Positions 44,710 through 56,459 of a DNA stretch of 64,000 bases are shown piece by piece. Within the stretch, counting starts at the first letter, position 1; every line of letters starts with the position of its first letter. This DNA is from Bactrocera neohumeralis (taxonomy: Eukaryota > Arthropoda > Insecta > Diptera > Tephritidae). The notes beneath the pieces were generated by a model. It had not been told where the DNA came from. It saw only the letters and a program-made list of their open reading frames with translations, and did no database searches. Location of the stretch: positions 67,550,821-67,614,820 of the forward strand of contig NC_065920.1 in assembly GCF_024586455.1 (NCBI RefSeq), read 5' to 3'. A program made the position numbers and the translations under genes.

Positions 44710-46255
44710 AGAAGAACACTTATTTTCATTTTTTGCGCTAAACCCTGCTTCCCTTTAGTTTGTGGATTTATTCTTTACTTTGTTGGGATTTTTTGTTTCT
44801 GAGTCATTACTCCTAAACACTCGCAATTATAAGCAAACAAACATCGTAATAATACTAATAATAATATAATATATAATTTACACCTTGATGGGAATTGGGC
44901 CGAGCTTCCCAATCTTTTAGGTACTTTTTCTAGACATCATATAAACCAGGAGTATCGCGAGTTTTTAGCTACCAACGTATGTATAGAAAAATAATTTTTG
45001 AATAAAATTTTCCAAATTAATAATTCATCTGCATATTCGTATTCGTCTTGAAACCTTATTGTATAGTGTGGCATTCCCATACTTATGCTACGCAACTACG
45101 CCGAACATAAGTACATATCAGTTGTTGCGTCCGCGCACTTTATGTGTTGATTATCTTCAATTGACTTCAGACGCATTCAAGTGATCATGTACGTAATTTA
45201 ATAAATCTTAAAAATTAAATGAAAATAAAAATAAAAACGCTCATAAAAAATTCCGCTTAGTCAGAAGAAAGTGAACTCCACATGTAAAACATATGTAAAT
45301 ACAAAGTAATTCACTTAATCGTCATTATCACACTACTGGGCATTCAGCAGCGATAATCAGTGAAATCTCTGGATTATTACTCCAATTTATAGTAGTCATT
45401 CACGAGATAACACCGAACTCAAACGACCGGTTGTAGGAGGCTGCAGCGACTTTGTGATGACGTCCAAGTTCAGAGCCGTTCATAACTAGCATTAGCTGGC
45501 TACTTGTGGTCTAACTCGGTATTATCTGCTGCGTAGCCGCTGGGCTTTTGAAGTTGAAGATTGCAAGCACATTCTCAGCTTATCGGAAGTGTTAATTCTA
45601 TAAATTAAGTACATTCCATCTTAAATAGCGAAAGCAAAAGAGTAAAAGTTTGTATGGTGAGCAATCAAAGCAATTACGGAAAAATTCCGCCTCGAGAAAA
45701 ATTTGCACAGATAAATTGCAGATTACCTATGGATGAGTCATTAAGAAAAATGAAGTAGGAATATTATGATGGGCCAAAAATTATTATGTTTTAGTGATTA
45801 GGAAATCTGGATAACTTTAAAGTAAAGCGGCAATGAGCCTCATGAAATTTTAAACTCCAGTTTCTAGACTAGTCTCTATTGATAAATTAATCGTTTCTTA
45901 TTTTAAAAATTGGCTAATCCGCCCTTAAGAATAACATCCCAGTAAATATTACGGTTTTCCCGAAAAAGTAACTAAACATCCACTGTTAACTCGGATTCTG
46001 CACGAAGAAAAACTCGGAGCCTGAAATTTAAACGGAGCCTTATAAACGTTTACAGTATACTATAAAATCAAGACCGTCTCTAATTTGAGAACCTACACTC
46101 AATATTCTCCATATATTAGATTAGAGGGTAATAACAACAGTTATGCCTAGTGACCGAGTTGTACAAGTATATACTTTCAGTAAAGTGTAAAGCAGACTTT
46201 GATTTGGAAAGAAGGATCTTCTGAAATGAAAACTAAATTCGGTTTTGTTAAACAA
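44710..46255. other. Intergenic, no recognisable feature
   Basis: Balanced DNA around 45390-45560, otherwise AT-rich; no ORF with motifs. Confidence 0.45.
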
Positions 46256-46259
46256 CTTG

Positions 46260-47080
46260 GGCTAGATTGACAATGGTTGGCGAAATCTATATATCCACCG
46301 ATGAATCAAAAAGCGAAACAGGAAAAGGAGCAGATCTCTTCTATAGTAATCCATGCATAGAAAGCAGCTTCAACCCAATTTTCCACAATTTAATCTTTCT
46401 GTCCGAATTGTTTGATCAGAAGACCTCAAGTGAGGCAAACACGTGTTTCCTCTCCTAGACCTTTGCGCTCATTACAACTTTGATTGAAACAAAGGAATCT
46501 AGAATAACAACTAAGGTTTTGGAGCACGAGCAACACAGGGTATACCACAATTGTAATTTGGGATGTTGATGCCAGAGAGACCCGAAAGCTACCACTTTTA
46601 GCTAAAAAAAAGAACTAACTAACATTATAAGGGTCATCTCAATGCATTTAGCTCTGAGATTCCACTTTCAGGAAAATATATGCAAAATGTAGATCTAGAC
46701 ATTGCGCGGAGGATGATCCGACGCCGAAACATTACATTTGCGTAAGCCCAGACTTCAGTCGGTTGAAACAAGGTAACTTTTGCGGTTATCAATGGCCCAG
46801 CTTAAAAGACATTGGAGGCCACAGGATATGCAAGCATAATGACCATAACGATGGCTTAAGTGCGAACACGCCTGCAGTGAAGGGCCCCTGAGCCTCCCCT
46901 TTTCAATCAACCAACCAATGAAAATTCGAAAAGGTGTGAACATATAAGGACCTAATGAACATACGATATTTCAGTGAATATTCTCGGTGTTTGGCATTCG
47001 CAGTGGCCAACGAAATCTAGTCCCTAACAGAATTATAATAACCTGGGGTGGGACTCAAAAAATAATCAAAACATCTCGGT
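46260..47080 (+). pseudogene. Possible jockey/I-type retroelement RNase H remnant
   Basis: At 46288-46350 the frame YISTDESKSETGKGAD resembles the TDGSK start of an RNase H domain. From 46785 a broken frame (VAINGPA..KTLEATGYAS) may be its C-terminal part. Many stops; the call rests on short matches. Confidence 0.3.
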
Positions 47081-47089
47081 TTATAGTTG

Positions 47090-48405
47090 ATAGAACATTT
47101 TTCTTTGATTCTACACCGACTCAGACAGAATTTGCATTGAATTAGGAAAAAAGCTCAACAATTGAAAACAGGTTTGACAACTCTAGCATTCCATTGTAAA
47201 CATATGTACATCCATCAAGTAAACCTTCATAAATATTGGGTATTATAGAATGTATAATATACAGCTTTTCCTCTTCGATTTTAACTACTCAATGAGATGA
47301 AAAATTTGCACATACAATACAATAAATTAATATTTTAATACATGTAAGAGTGTATATAAAAAAATCTGATTATTTTGAAGCTCCTATTCAAATTGAGTAT
47401 AAAAGCAGTATGTAAATAAAAGTGTAACGGTTCACACATTCCAAATTTATTCAACTGTGAAATTTTCATAATAAACATTCAATATTAAAACTAAAATTCA
47501 AATTATAACATATACTCTAAATAACATTTTTTCGACTTACCTGGTTTTATCCAACAACCTGTTGGCATTTAGCAACCAAACGCAAAGTGTTTGAATGCTC
47601 ATTGGGTCGTCACTATACTCGCCTTGTGTGCGTAGAAAAATGGAGCAAAGGAGATACGCTCACACATTGCTCTGCTACCCAACCGATTGCTCAACGCACA
47701 GCGGGTGGTGCGCGGCGTCGACGACCGATGCCGACTGCGTTGCGAAGCAGACATCGACAGACTACTGTTGCTAGAGCAGAGAAATGAAGTGAGAATTAAA
47801 TACAGTGTGTGAAAATAAATAAACTAGTATTAAAAAAGTAGCTTATCTAAAGAAAATTTGAGAATATATTTGTGGGGGACAAAGTTGTATTAGATTTTTA
47901 AATATAAGCTCTCAACTTTTTGCGATAAAAAACGCTTAAGATAGTAAGTATGTAGTTCGTTGAAAATATATCGCCTTCAGAAAAGAAATAAGGTCGCCGT
48001 AAGGGCAATAAACCTTACATCTATTCCTTCAAGCATTTTCGCTGCATTGACCTCATTTAAAGCACAGCAAATACCAGTTCGTATTATGTTATATATACAT
48101 ACGTATATATATAGTTTGGCTATTTACAGTCCAAAAGACAGTCCTACAGATTGTAGTTTTATTATCATCATAAACCACTGTAACCTAACTCTTCCTACCT
48201 GAGATGGACAAGCGCCCAAGTAAGCCTTTGGGTTCATTTTCAACCACATCACGATTCAAACTCATAAGATTGTTTTTCGACAGTATATTTCGTTATCTGA
48301 GCTCTTTCAATATTTTTGTGTGCCAGTAGACTAACTTTCAGAACCCAGAATTTATAGTCTGGTTGCTAAAAGTCTAAAGAGTTATGTCAATGGCAAAGCA
48401 AATAC
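47090..48405. other. Intergenic; GC-rich block at 47560-47800
   Basis: The block 47560-47800 is the most CG-rich in its neighbourhood and contains a frame at 47587-47787 rich in Arg, with no recognised motif. A regulatory role is possible but unsupported. Confidence 0.35.
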
Positions 48406-48409
48406 TTGT

Positions 48410-48790
48410 AACGAGAAGAATCATGATTTTATTAGGTTACATTAGGTCATATGTGGATTCTCTCGCTAAAGGTGCCGATAGATCTAACTTTTACAGCTGT
48501 GAACTTTGGTCTTTTTGCTACCCAAAAACTTCTAAAAATGGGTCACCAGATCTTCGTAGATCTATGGAGCGTTTAGAGCTTACCACAAAAGTATTAAGGC
48601 GGCAAATAATTCCAACGCTTCGCTGGAAGATATGTCTGATGAGATATTTCAATTTCAGTCTGGCAAAAGCTGAGCAATATTGAAAAAAGTGCCGACATGA
48701 TTTCATCTTGCCTTCTCTCATACAGCTTTGACAAATAGCGTCCAACAACGCGATCACACCGCGAGTAAGCCCATTGAACAAACTTTAGGT
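48410..48790 (-). pseudogene. Jockey/I-type retroelement C-terminal tail, copy 1
   Basis: On the minus strand LLDAICQSCMREGKMKSCRH followed by FFQYCSAFARLKLKYL shows the C-x2-C...H...C knuckle after the RNase H domain of non-LTR elements, then a TFVVSSKRSIDL end and the GGTTACATTAGGTCA-type 3' part. Only the tail is present. Confidence 0.65.
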
Positions 48791-49230
48791 CAGGTTAGGT
48801 CGTAGGGTTGATACAAAATCGATGGATCCCACTTGGAGAAAGTAACAAGATGCTTCCACCTCACCATCCTCCAAACAGTTTTGACAAATAGCGTCCAACA
48901 AAATATTTAGGTGCAATCCGAGTGCGTCTATTGGACAGTGTGCGGTCGGAACGCCAACAATTGCGGCGAGATTGGCTTTGTGAAGAGCAACTAGATCGAA
49001 GGACCTCTTCGTATTCACTGTGGGCTAAAATAATCTCAAAGCCGCACAAGTTCTGGTTGTTAACCTTGTAGAGCCCAGTGGCTATATATAGGACCAACAC
49101 CACAATGCAAGGGGAGATGGAAATTCGACTCGCTTCTGATCGGATAAAACTGGAGAGAGAGTGCCCTCACTAGCAAGCTCATCGTCTCATGGATTAAAAA
49201 CGAAATAAAACTCAGGGCACCTCTCTTTTA
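48791..49230 (-). pseudogene. Jockey/I-type retroelement C-terminal tail, copy 2
   Basis: On the minus strand GVPTAHCPIDALGLHLNILL and DAICQNCLEDGEVEASCYF repeat the knuckle seen in copy 1, in the same orientation and about 180 bp farther upstream in element terms. The 3' end shows GGTCAGGTTAGGTCG. The two copies sit head to tail. Confidence 0.65.
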
Positions 49231-49239
49231 TCAAAAACT

Positions 49240-50057
49240 TTTTATTTATCAACAGCAAACCTTCTTCGAAAGCAAAATTGGTTTGGGGATTCCAAACTGA
49301 AAATAGTCTTTGGGCACAAAAATCCCACTGTACCACCGCAAAGCCCCAAAGAAGCCATTGAGCAGAGGCTGCCGTAATCTGTGTAGCGGCAGCGCTGACG
49401 TTAAATCAGCAACTGCAGAGTACAATATTCACCAACAGGGCATTGGTGAGAGTTGTTGAGTTCAACAAAAATACGAGTTTTGTTTTGAATGTAACAACAG
49501 CTGTTGCTTTCGCCGATGCCGCCGACGATAGCGTCTCCACCGCCATCAACCTATGTGTCTGAGTGCTGCACACACAATCACATAGGACCGCATAGTGTGG
49601 GCTCTTGTGCTCCCAATAAACATCATTAGCTGCGACGCAACGCATCAACAGAGTTTATAGTCTCCGGTCTGTTGTGCTATTGTCTAGGTCTGCGGTGGAC
49701 AACAGGTCTTTTACACGACGCACAGACTGCCAATCAGCTAGAACATTGTCATCAGCACACCTATGTAAGTGCATGCCGAAAATCAGCCAGCAATCAGTTA
49801 TCACAGCTCATTGGAACTATTCAGTTTAGAACCTATTTAATACGGCTGTGTGTAGACAACGTCTTCGCGCCGCCTTAATCCCAATACGAAGTACTTAGAC
49901 ATCGGCGCGCGTTCATTAGAAGCAGCAATCTACAAAGGCGAACAGCAGAGTACCAGCGAGACGCTTGAAGTCGCATTGAGTGGCGTTGAGTTCAACAATT
50001 CAATACGTTTCGACTGTGCTGTACGGACTTACGGGCATAATACGCGCGACCAGTCGG
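49240..50057. other. Upstream flank of the nrv1 promoter
   Basis: Composition is balanced with CG words (49390-49900). Frames at 49406-49648 (-) and 49672-49878 (+) are unrecognised. TCAGTTT at 49821 lacks a DPE at the right spacing, so I do not call a second promoter. Confidence 0.4.
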
Positions 50058-50092
50058 TTCAGTCAGTGATCTTTGTCGGTTCGTGTTAGACG
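50058..50092 (+). promoter_or_regulatory. nrv1: Initiator plus DPE core promoter, probable nrv1 start site
   Basis: TTCAGTC at 50058-50064 places A+1 at 50061. AGACG at 50088-50092 is exactly +28 to +32 and matches RGWYV. No TATA box. Downstream DNA becomes A-rich leader-like sequence, and the nrv1 ATG is 2.9 kb away, so a leader intron is likely. The motif pair is the same as at 6884-6917 before nrv2. Confidence 0.6.
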
Positions 50093-50689
50093 TGTGCGCG
50101 GTAGCTCAGAAACACTCGAGCTCGCAGACGATAAAGAATAAAATAAATATAAATAAAACATTCACAAGCAACTAAAATATTTTAGTACCCACTACAACAA
50201 CAACAAGTAGCAGCAACGAAATCACATTTGTATTTTCACTCCGACAATACAAATTTGATTTTATATTTCGCTGCAATAACCGTGAAATAGAAAAGTAAAT
50301 AAGCTAAAAATAAGTTTTCGTATTTATGAAAATGGTTATATAAAAAATATAAGCAATTTTCTTTTTCTTAAACAAAAAGTGGCGAGAAAATTATGTTGCT
50401 TTAGTTGCCACTTTGTAAAGCGCAAAAGAAGTGTGCGAGTGCCGATATTCATTTTTAAGTTTTTTTCTTTATAATTTTAGCATTTTGTTTTGTTTGTGTG
50501 CATTTTCTGTGTTCCTATGTGCCTGTGGTTTTATTATTCATTGCCAGTTTCGATATTATTGTGCTTGAATATTTACATAAAAACAGTTGAAGAAGCAAGA
50601 ATGAAAACAGACTTGTGAAGAGTGCAAAATTAGCTGAATTGCAAAAACACTTTCATATTCAAAATTGTTGCGGAAAACACAAATGTTTG

Positions 50690-51480
50690 CATTCAAATTT
50701 AATGACTTATTGGTGGAAAGCAAATATATAGAAAAACAGCTGACGGAAAATAATAAAAAGTGTAAATGTTCTTGCAAAATAATAAAAATTAAAAAAATAA
50801 AACGAAACTATTTTTTATGCTTTTACAGACAATACATTTCTAGAGATTTGGAAAAAGTTATTTTAGGAAAGATAAAATATTTCATTTTTAAATGTATTGA
50901 ATTATTGGTGGAAAGAGATTACATAAGAAAAATATTTCGGAAAAAATAAAAATTTAAATGTTTTTTTTTTTTGCAAAAAAAACAATTTAAGAAAATAATA
51001 TAATAATAAAAAAACTTTTTAAGTATTATAATAAAATTTAAATATTTTAGTGAAAATAATATAAATATTTTTTAGGTTTTTAAAGACAATTATTAACTTT
51101 ATAAGAAGTAGTTTTTTGGAAGAAAACATTGAATTTATTTTTAAATTTAACGAATCATTGGTGAAAGAATAATTTATTGGAAGAACATTTATGAAAAAAA
51201 TATAAAGTTATTTTTTTTGTAAAAACAATAAATCGAAATTAAAAAATATATATTTATTATGCTTTTCTGGACAATAATTTTGGAAAATATTCGTGTTTGT
51301 ACTCAAATTTAATAAATTATTGGTGAAAATAGAATATATTGAAAAAAATATTAAAAATATTATTATTTTATGGACAATAATTTTCTAAGTGTTTCTAAAA
51401 AGTTATTTTTAGGGAAAACAAATATTTGTGTGAAAAGAGAATATATTAGAAAAAGTTTATGACGAAAAAAAATAAAAGTG
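50690..51480 (+). repeat. Degenerate tandem array in the nrv1 leader region
   Basis: A segment of the form AATTTAATGANTTATTGGTG, then GAAAGNRAATATATNGAAAAA, recurs at about 50692, 50892, 51147, 51308 and (partly) 51431. Spacing varies from 120 to 255 bp. GACAATANTTTT and AAAAAGTTATTTTTAG words also recur. The frame 50665-50949 only reads through two units. Confidence 0.6.
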
Positions 51481-51916
51481 ATATTTTGATGAAGTTATTA
51501 ATTTCTTGTGAATTTTTCCCGATTACTTTCATGTTTTAAAAACAAATGTGGCATTTATAGAAATCAAAAAAACTATTATGCTTATTAATAATAGCAAAAG
51601 TTATTAAACAAAATTAAAAAAAAAAAAATATTTTAATAATTAAACGTAATTAATCTTAAAATGTTTGTACAGTAATTCTTTCGTAAAATTGTATCACAAT
51701 AGGTCTCTTAATTAAAATTAAGTATTAATTGCAAAAATTATTAAAAACTATTTTTAACATGTATTCAGAGAAAATTCAGTTATTTTTCAGGATATCTTTA
51801 GATGCAAAAAAAATTAATATGTGTGCAAACACCAAGTATAAATATCAAAAATTAATATTTGTTAAAAACTAATTATTTATATACTTTTTAATTATAATAT
51901 ATACTACTTTTTAATA

Positions 51917-52068
51917 TATGTGACCTGGTCTACGAAAAGGGGGCTTAGGTGTCAAAAAAAAGGAGAACAATTAATGAGATAACGAGAAACTGACAATTAT
52001 TTTTAACAGCTTTTCCCAGAAAACTAGTTTTCGCACGTTAGCCCCCTTTTCGTAGACCAGGTCACATA
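51917..52068. mobile_element. TA-flanked MITE, 148 bp, perfect 26-bp inverted ends
   Basis: The element 51919-52066 starts TGTGACCTGGTCTACGAAAA and ends with its exact reverse complement (26 of 26). TA flanks both ends. The interior is noncoding. Ends are GC-rich in a very AT-rich setting, which makes the element stand out. Confidence 0.9.
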
Positions 52069-52957
52069 TAATACTTTTCCAGATTTCTTAAGGCTCAATA
52101 AAAAAAATTAATATGTGTAAAAAAACTAATTATTAATTAAAAATTATTAATATTTTTTCTTTTTTTAAATATACATATGATTTTTAAGACTACTATGTTT
52201 AATGAAAATTAATTATTAATTTATAAAAAGTAAAATAACACTTTTGCCATAATTAATATTATTTCTTAAATTTTTAAAATTACGTATAACATATTTTTTT
52301 AAATTTATTAAATATTAAAAAAAAATCTAATTATAATTTTAAAAAGTTTTATTTTAAACTTTAATAAAAAAATAAAATTTAATTTAATTAAATATTAAAA
52401 TTAAATATTATATTTTTTCCTTAAAAATTTTTAATTAACACAATAATTTCTGTGACTGAAATTAAAATAACCTATTAAACTATAGAATTTTGTATCAAAC
52501 CTAGCAGTTTAAAATTATTGCATTAATTTTTTTTAAATTATATTATATTTTTGATATTGGTTGTTAGTTATTTTTTATTGCTACTTTATTTTATTCTTTT
52601 TATCAATCGTTTTCATATTCAAATGTGCACTCTCGCACATAAATATTTTTAACAATCTTGTCTCAAGCATATGTTGCCAAAAAAATTGCTTATTACTCGT
52701 AGTAATTTACAACAAAAACAACAGCAAAATGAGTCTCAAACTTCTTTTTTTATTTCTCCTTTCTTTCGTTTTTATCGGAAACGTATGTATGTACTCGTAT
52801 GTACCTGCGTTACAACCAATTTTGGCATATCCTTTCACACTACAAATCGTGCTACTAGGTAACAACAACAACTAACAAAATTTGATCGTATTAACCAAGT
52901 CGTCGCAGTCCGTGTAGTTAGTCAAATAAACGCGTGCAAAAAAAAAAAAAAACAAAA

Positions 52958-53093
52958 ATGTCGACAAAGAAGAATGGTAATGCCATAACAACGGAATTCC
53001 AATTCCCTCAGCCGAAGGAGAAGCAGACCTGCATGGAATTAATCTACAATGGCAAGGAAGGCACCTACTTTGGACGTACACCCAAAAGTTGGG
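52958..53093 (+). CDS. nrv1: Na+/K+-ATPase beta subunit (nervana 1 type), first coding exon
   Basis: The ATG lies in an ideal insect context (CAAAAATGTCG). The exon codes 45 residues: MSTKKNGNAITTEFQFPQPK, EKQTCMELIY, then NGKEGTYFGRTPKSW, and one base before donor GTAAGTG. The pattern of an aromatic-acidic stretch, a YN..EGT.FGRT..SW block and a phase-1 junction right after Trp is shared with nrv2 exon 1 (FNSEEGTVMGRDRASW). It encodes the cytoplasmic tail; the membrane helix and ectodomain exons are not in the rest of the window. The FQFPQP segment points to the nrv1 paralog, from recalled family similarity. Confidence 0.83.
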
Positions 53094-53284
53094 GTAAGTG
53101 TTTGAGTAAATAGAAATTATGAGAAGAATGGATATACATACATATAGATGCAGTAGTGTCAATATGTTAATACTCGTATATTTGCGAAAAGTAAACAATT
53201 TTAAGTAATGAAGAATAAAAGCAACAATAAATGACGGTGGACGGGCACTAAAGTGATAGTAGTACTAACAGGAAAAGTACTCCA

Positions 53285-53770
53285 GCAGGGAGTTTATACT
53301 ATATATACTTAAGCATATGTATATATGTATGTACATACGTACATATGTATGTATATAGCAAATAACGAAATTCCATCCTCATATATTTTAACTAAATAAC
53401 AACAACAAAAGCACCACCTTTAAACTAATTAAGTATACAATGTTTTGAAATATGAAATAAGATAAACTGCTCAAATAATCTTAAAACTTGTAGTATTATC
53501 TAGATTATGTGTAAATAAATGGCGAAAAGCAAATAAATGGCCTAATCGTGCAGACGCGTATTGTCATTTGCTAATGTCAAATAAAGCGAAAGAGCTTATG
53601 AATATGAGGTATTAATATTAGTTTGCGCTTTGAAAATAAATTTCCGCAAAATGCAAAGAAAATATAAACAAATGTAGGTGGTTATAGACTTACATATGTA
53701 TATGTATATGGTACATACATACATATGTATGTATATAACATAGTATAAATATGTAAGCATACACATGTGC
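53285..53770. repeat. (TATG/CATA)n microsatellites with palindromic junctions
   Basis: Tracts lie at 53310-53357 and 53690-53745, each reading GTATGTACATAC- or CATACATATGTATG-like in both directions, so they can fold back. Confidence 0.75.
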
Positions 53771-53944
53771 TTAGAAATGTACATTTTTGTAATAATAGTC
53801 ATATGTGTACAACAAATTTGTTATCGTCGCTTTTGTAAAAATTGTAGAAGCAGATAAGAAAACACTGTAGATTTCAACAGTCAGGCACATGTATACATTT
53901 ATTTGGTGACCTAGTAGGAAAATAAGCGGTTATTATTTATAAAT

Positions 53945-54180
53945 TTTAAATCCCGAAAAATTTAGTGGGTCCCGAAAAATTTATTTAATCCCGAAATTGC
54001 ATGTGTACGAATTTATTTGGTGAGCTATTAGAAAAATAAGCAGTATTTCGTTTTATAACTTTTTAATGCCGAAAATTTGTGTAGTCCCGAAATTTCGGGA
54101 CTATATTTTTTTTATTTCGTGAATAAGGCTTGGCAATTAGTAATAATTAAAAATTTATGGAGTCCCGAAATTTCTAAATT
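53945..54180. repeat. TCCCGAAA-word cluster with a 22-bp perfect palindrome
   Basis: TCCCGAAA occurs at about 53951, 53970, 53991, 54085 and 54163. At 54082-54103 two copies meet head to head in a perfect 22-bp palindrome centred on AAATTT. The half-word (TTTCGGGA) is the same as in the array at 26815-27480. The frame 54077-54385 is not a gene. Confidence 0.65.
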
Positions 54181-54399
54181 TAAACATATTTTCTTGAAAG
54201 CCAGAATGAGTTCAGAATCTGGATTTCTGCAAAAGTCAACCTTTAACAACTTTTGCAACCATTTCTTATATGGCGAAAATTTCTTCTTGAGACTTTCCTA
54301 TCTATCTTACCATGATAAATTTGTAGATATTACTGAATGCAATGAAGAAATCACAGATCATGAACATGGTCAAAACTTCAGTTAGAAATCATATCATCT

Positions 54400-56455
54400 C
54401 TATTAGAAAACCATACCGGGTTTTTCGAAAGCAAATTAAATTTAGATGAAAATTTATACGTAAATTTAGAAAAATTCTGATCTCAAAACTGGTCCAACTT
54501 CCAGTTAGGTCTTCACAATTTTACAATCGAGTATCTTTATATATGAAACATACATACATATATACATACTATATACGATTAGCATGCGGGCTACAGCTGC
54601 CACATGTAAAATAAACTAACAGATTTACAAGTGTACTAATTAATTCAACAAATAAAAATACAACAAAAATTTTATAATTAACGAACTTGGCAACAGTAAA
54701 AATATTAAATGTGAAACAGCAATAAAAAGGGTTGCAATAAAAACACTAACGACACAAAGAAAGTACAAATGGAAGTGAAAATGAAAATAAAATTAAAATA
54801 AAAATAAAAAGAAAAAGAAAAAAATCCAAAAAAAAATAAATACAGAAAATATAAAACAAAAAATATATATATGTACATATTATATAAGCATATGCAACAA
54901 CAATAACAAAATCAACAGAAATTCAATGCGACTGAGTCCCTAGTACAAACGCCCCTCAGAGCTTCAGGTTACTGGGCACAGGGCGGGAAACAATAAAATA
55001 ATTACGATTGAAGCGAAAAATTATCAAAAGTGTTGATAAGGAAATTTGACGCGCACGAAGCGACAAAAGGGCGAGCACTCACTTGCAAGCACACACCGTT
55101 GATAGAGGTGCCACGGAATTGATGGATCGCTGCACCGACACACTAGACATACATATGGCTGTCTGAGCGCATGATGGCTTGAGGAAATGAGTGTGGCATG
55201 CAAACATATCTAGGTGTACCGCTAGTCGTCCACAGCACATTGACGCTCTATTGCAGTGAATGTTATCGGCAATCGCGGAGCCACATGTCGAGTGATTACT
55301 GTCGATTAACAAAAGCAAAATCAACATTACTATGAAATAGTATATAAATACATACACGCGGAAAGCGTACGCTTTAATTGCACACAAATACATGCGTATG
55401 TGCATATATGTATGTATATACATATTCATAAGCGCTTATGCTCAAAAACAAAAGCGGGTGTGACGCGCGTTCTGAATAGCCTATGAATCACTGGACACCG
55501 ACAAGTTGTCAGCCTGCGTATGGGTTGGTCGCCCTTTGGCTTTATCAGTAGCAAAACGCATTTATTGTATGTATAGTATACAATATACTTATGCATGTGT
55601 TTGTATGTCAAAAGGAAGGAGACGGCATGCAAAAGCCGGTGATATGAATGCCTTAAGTCCACTTGACCAGTCATTTATCGGTGCGCACCGAAAGCAGAAA
55701 AGAAATGAAAAAGTAAACGCGTCAAAGCTGTCGGTGCCGGTAAGATGTCGTCAGCGGCGCTTCCAAGTCCATTTGGCGCGCCAACACGCAAGGCAGGCAT
55801 GTGCTCTAATATGGATAACGACTGACCATGGACACAAGTCACAAGGTGTTGTCATTAGACAAGACAGCTGTAGAAGATATGTATGTATATGTATTTGTAT
55901 ATATGTATATATCCATGTATATATTATGTATATCTATTCATATTTGCATATGACCTAGTCAAAGGTTTTTCGCTGGAATTATAACTTGTCTGCTTGGCAG
56001 GTAACATAGAAGCTCCTTATAAATCGATATTTCTAGCTGAACGGCAGCGGAAAGGGACTCTATTACTATGCTAAAGACTATAATCTGAATATTAGAAATT
56101 AAAGAAAAAAGAAGTATTATATAACTACAAAGTTTTAGGTTAAACACTGGACTCAAGACTGAAGAACCTATCATGATTGCGCTGGAAAGACTGTTAGTCG
56201 CTCACGTGAAGTGTTTACAGCGAAGGAAGATACTCGAAACCATTAATTCATAATATTTTCATGACTATAGAGTGATTGAAAGTAAGGAAATTAGAAATCT
56301 TCCTAAATCTAGCAAACAACTTCAAATTGGCGAAAATTGGAAAACTCTGTTAGCTTATTTTTTTTCTAAAGATAGAAAAAACAGATAGCATAAAACCTGG
56401 TGGCGTAAGTTGGAAAACTCTCTGAAATCATTCTCATACTCAAAAGGTAGCAACG
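54400..56455. other. Intron DNA without recognisable genes
   Basis: A-rich to 54900; more balanced from 55040 to 55860, with overlapping unrecognised frames on both strands (55079-55958); TATG microsatellites at 55395-55430 and 55875-55945. Confidence 0.5.
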
Positions 56456-56459
56456 ATTT

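Larger units (their letters stand above)
50093..52957 (+). other. nrv1: Inferred noncoding leader and leader intron of nrv1
   Basis: A possible donor is GTAAAT at about 50294. Possible acceptors are GCTACTAG (52851-52858) or CGTCGCAG (52901-52908), after the pyrimidine-rich tract at 52740-52780. The interval is mostly extreme AT-rich DNA with a degenerate tandem array and a MITE. Confidence 0.35.

Noticed and set aside
47587..47787. Arg-rich frame in a GC-rich block as a small gene
   Set aside because: No start context, no recognised motif; the CG-rich composition alone can keep frames open.
49819..49855. TCAGTTT as an alternative nrv1 start
   Set aside because: Bases at +28 to +32 (GTGTA) do not fit RGWYV.
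52561..52875. Frame with a signal-peptide-like MSLKLLFLFLLS stretch from 52729
   Set aside because: The hydrophobic text is the translation of the pyrimidine-rich tract before the probable nrv1 acceptor, and it ends in CAACAACAA repeats.
52872..53198. 108-codon minus-strand frame overlapping the nrv1 exon
   Set aside because: It is the antisense shadow of the nrv1 first coding exon and its donor.
54077..54385. 102-codon + frame after the palindrome
   Set aside because: It starts inside the TCCCGAAA word cluster and shows no domain or splice support.
55506..55958. 150-codon + frame
   Set aside because: Half of it reads through TATG microsatellites; no motif, no splice context.
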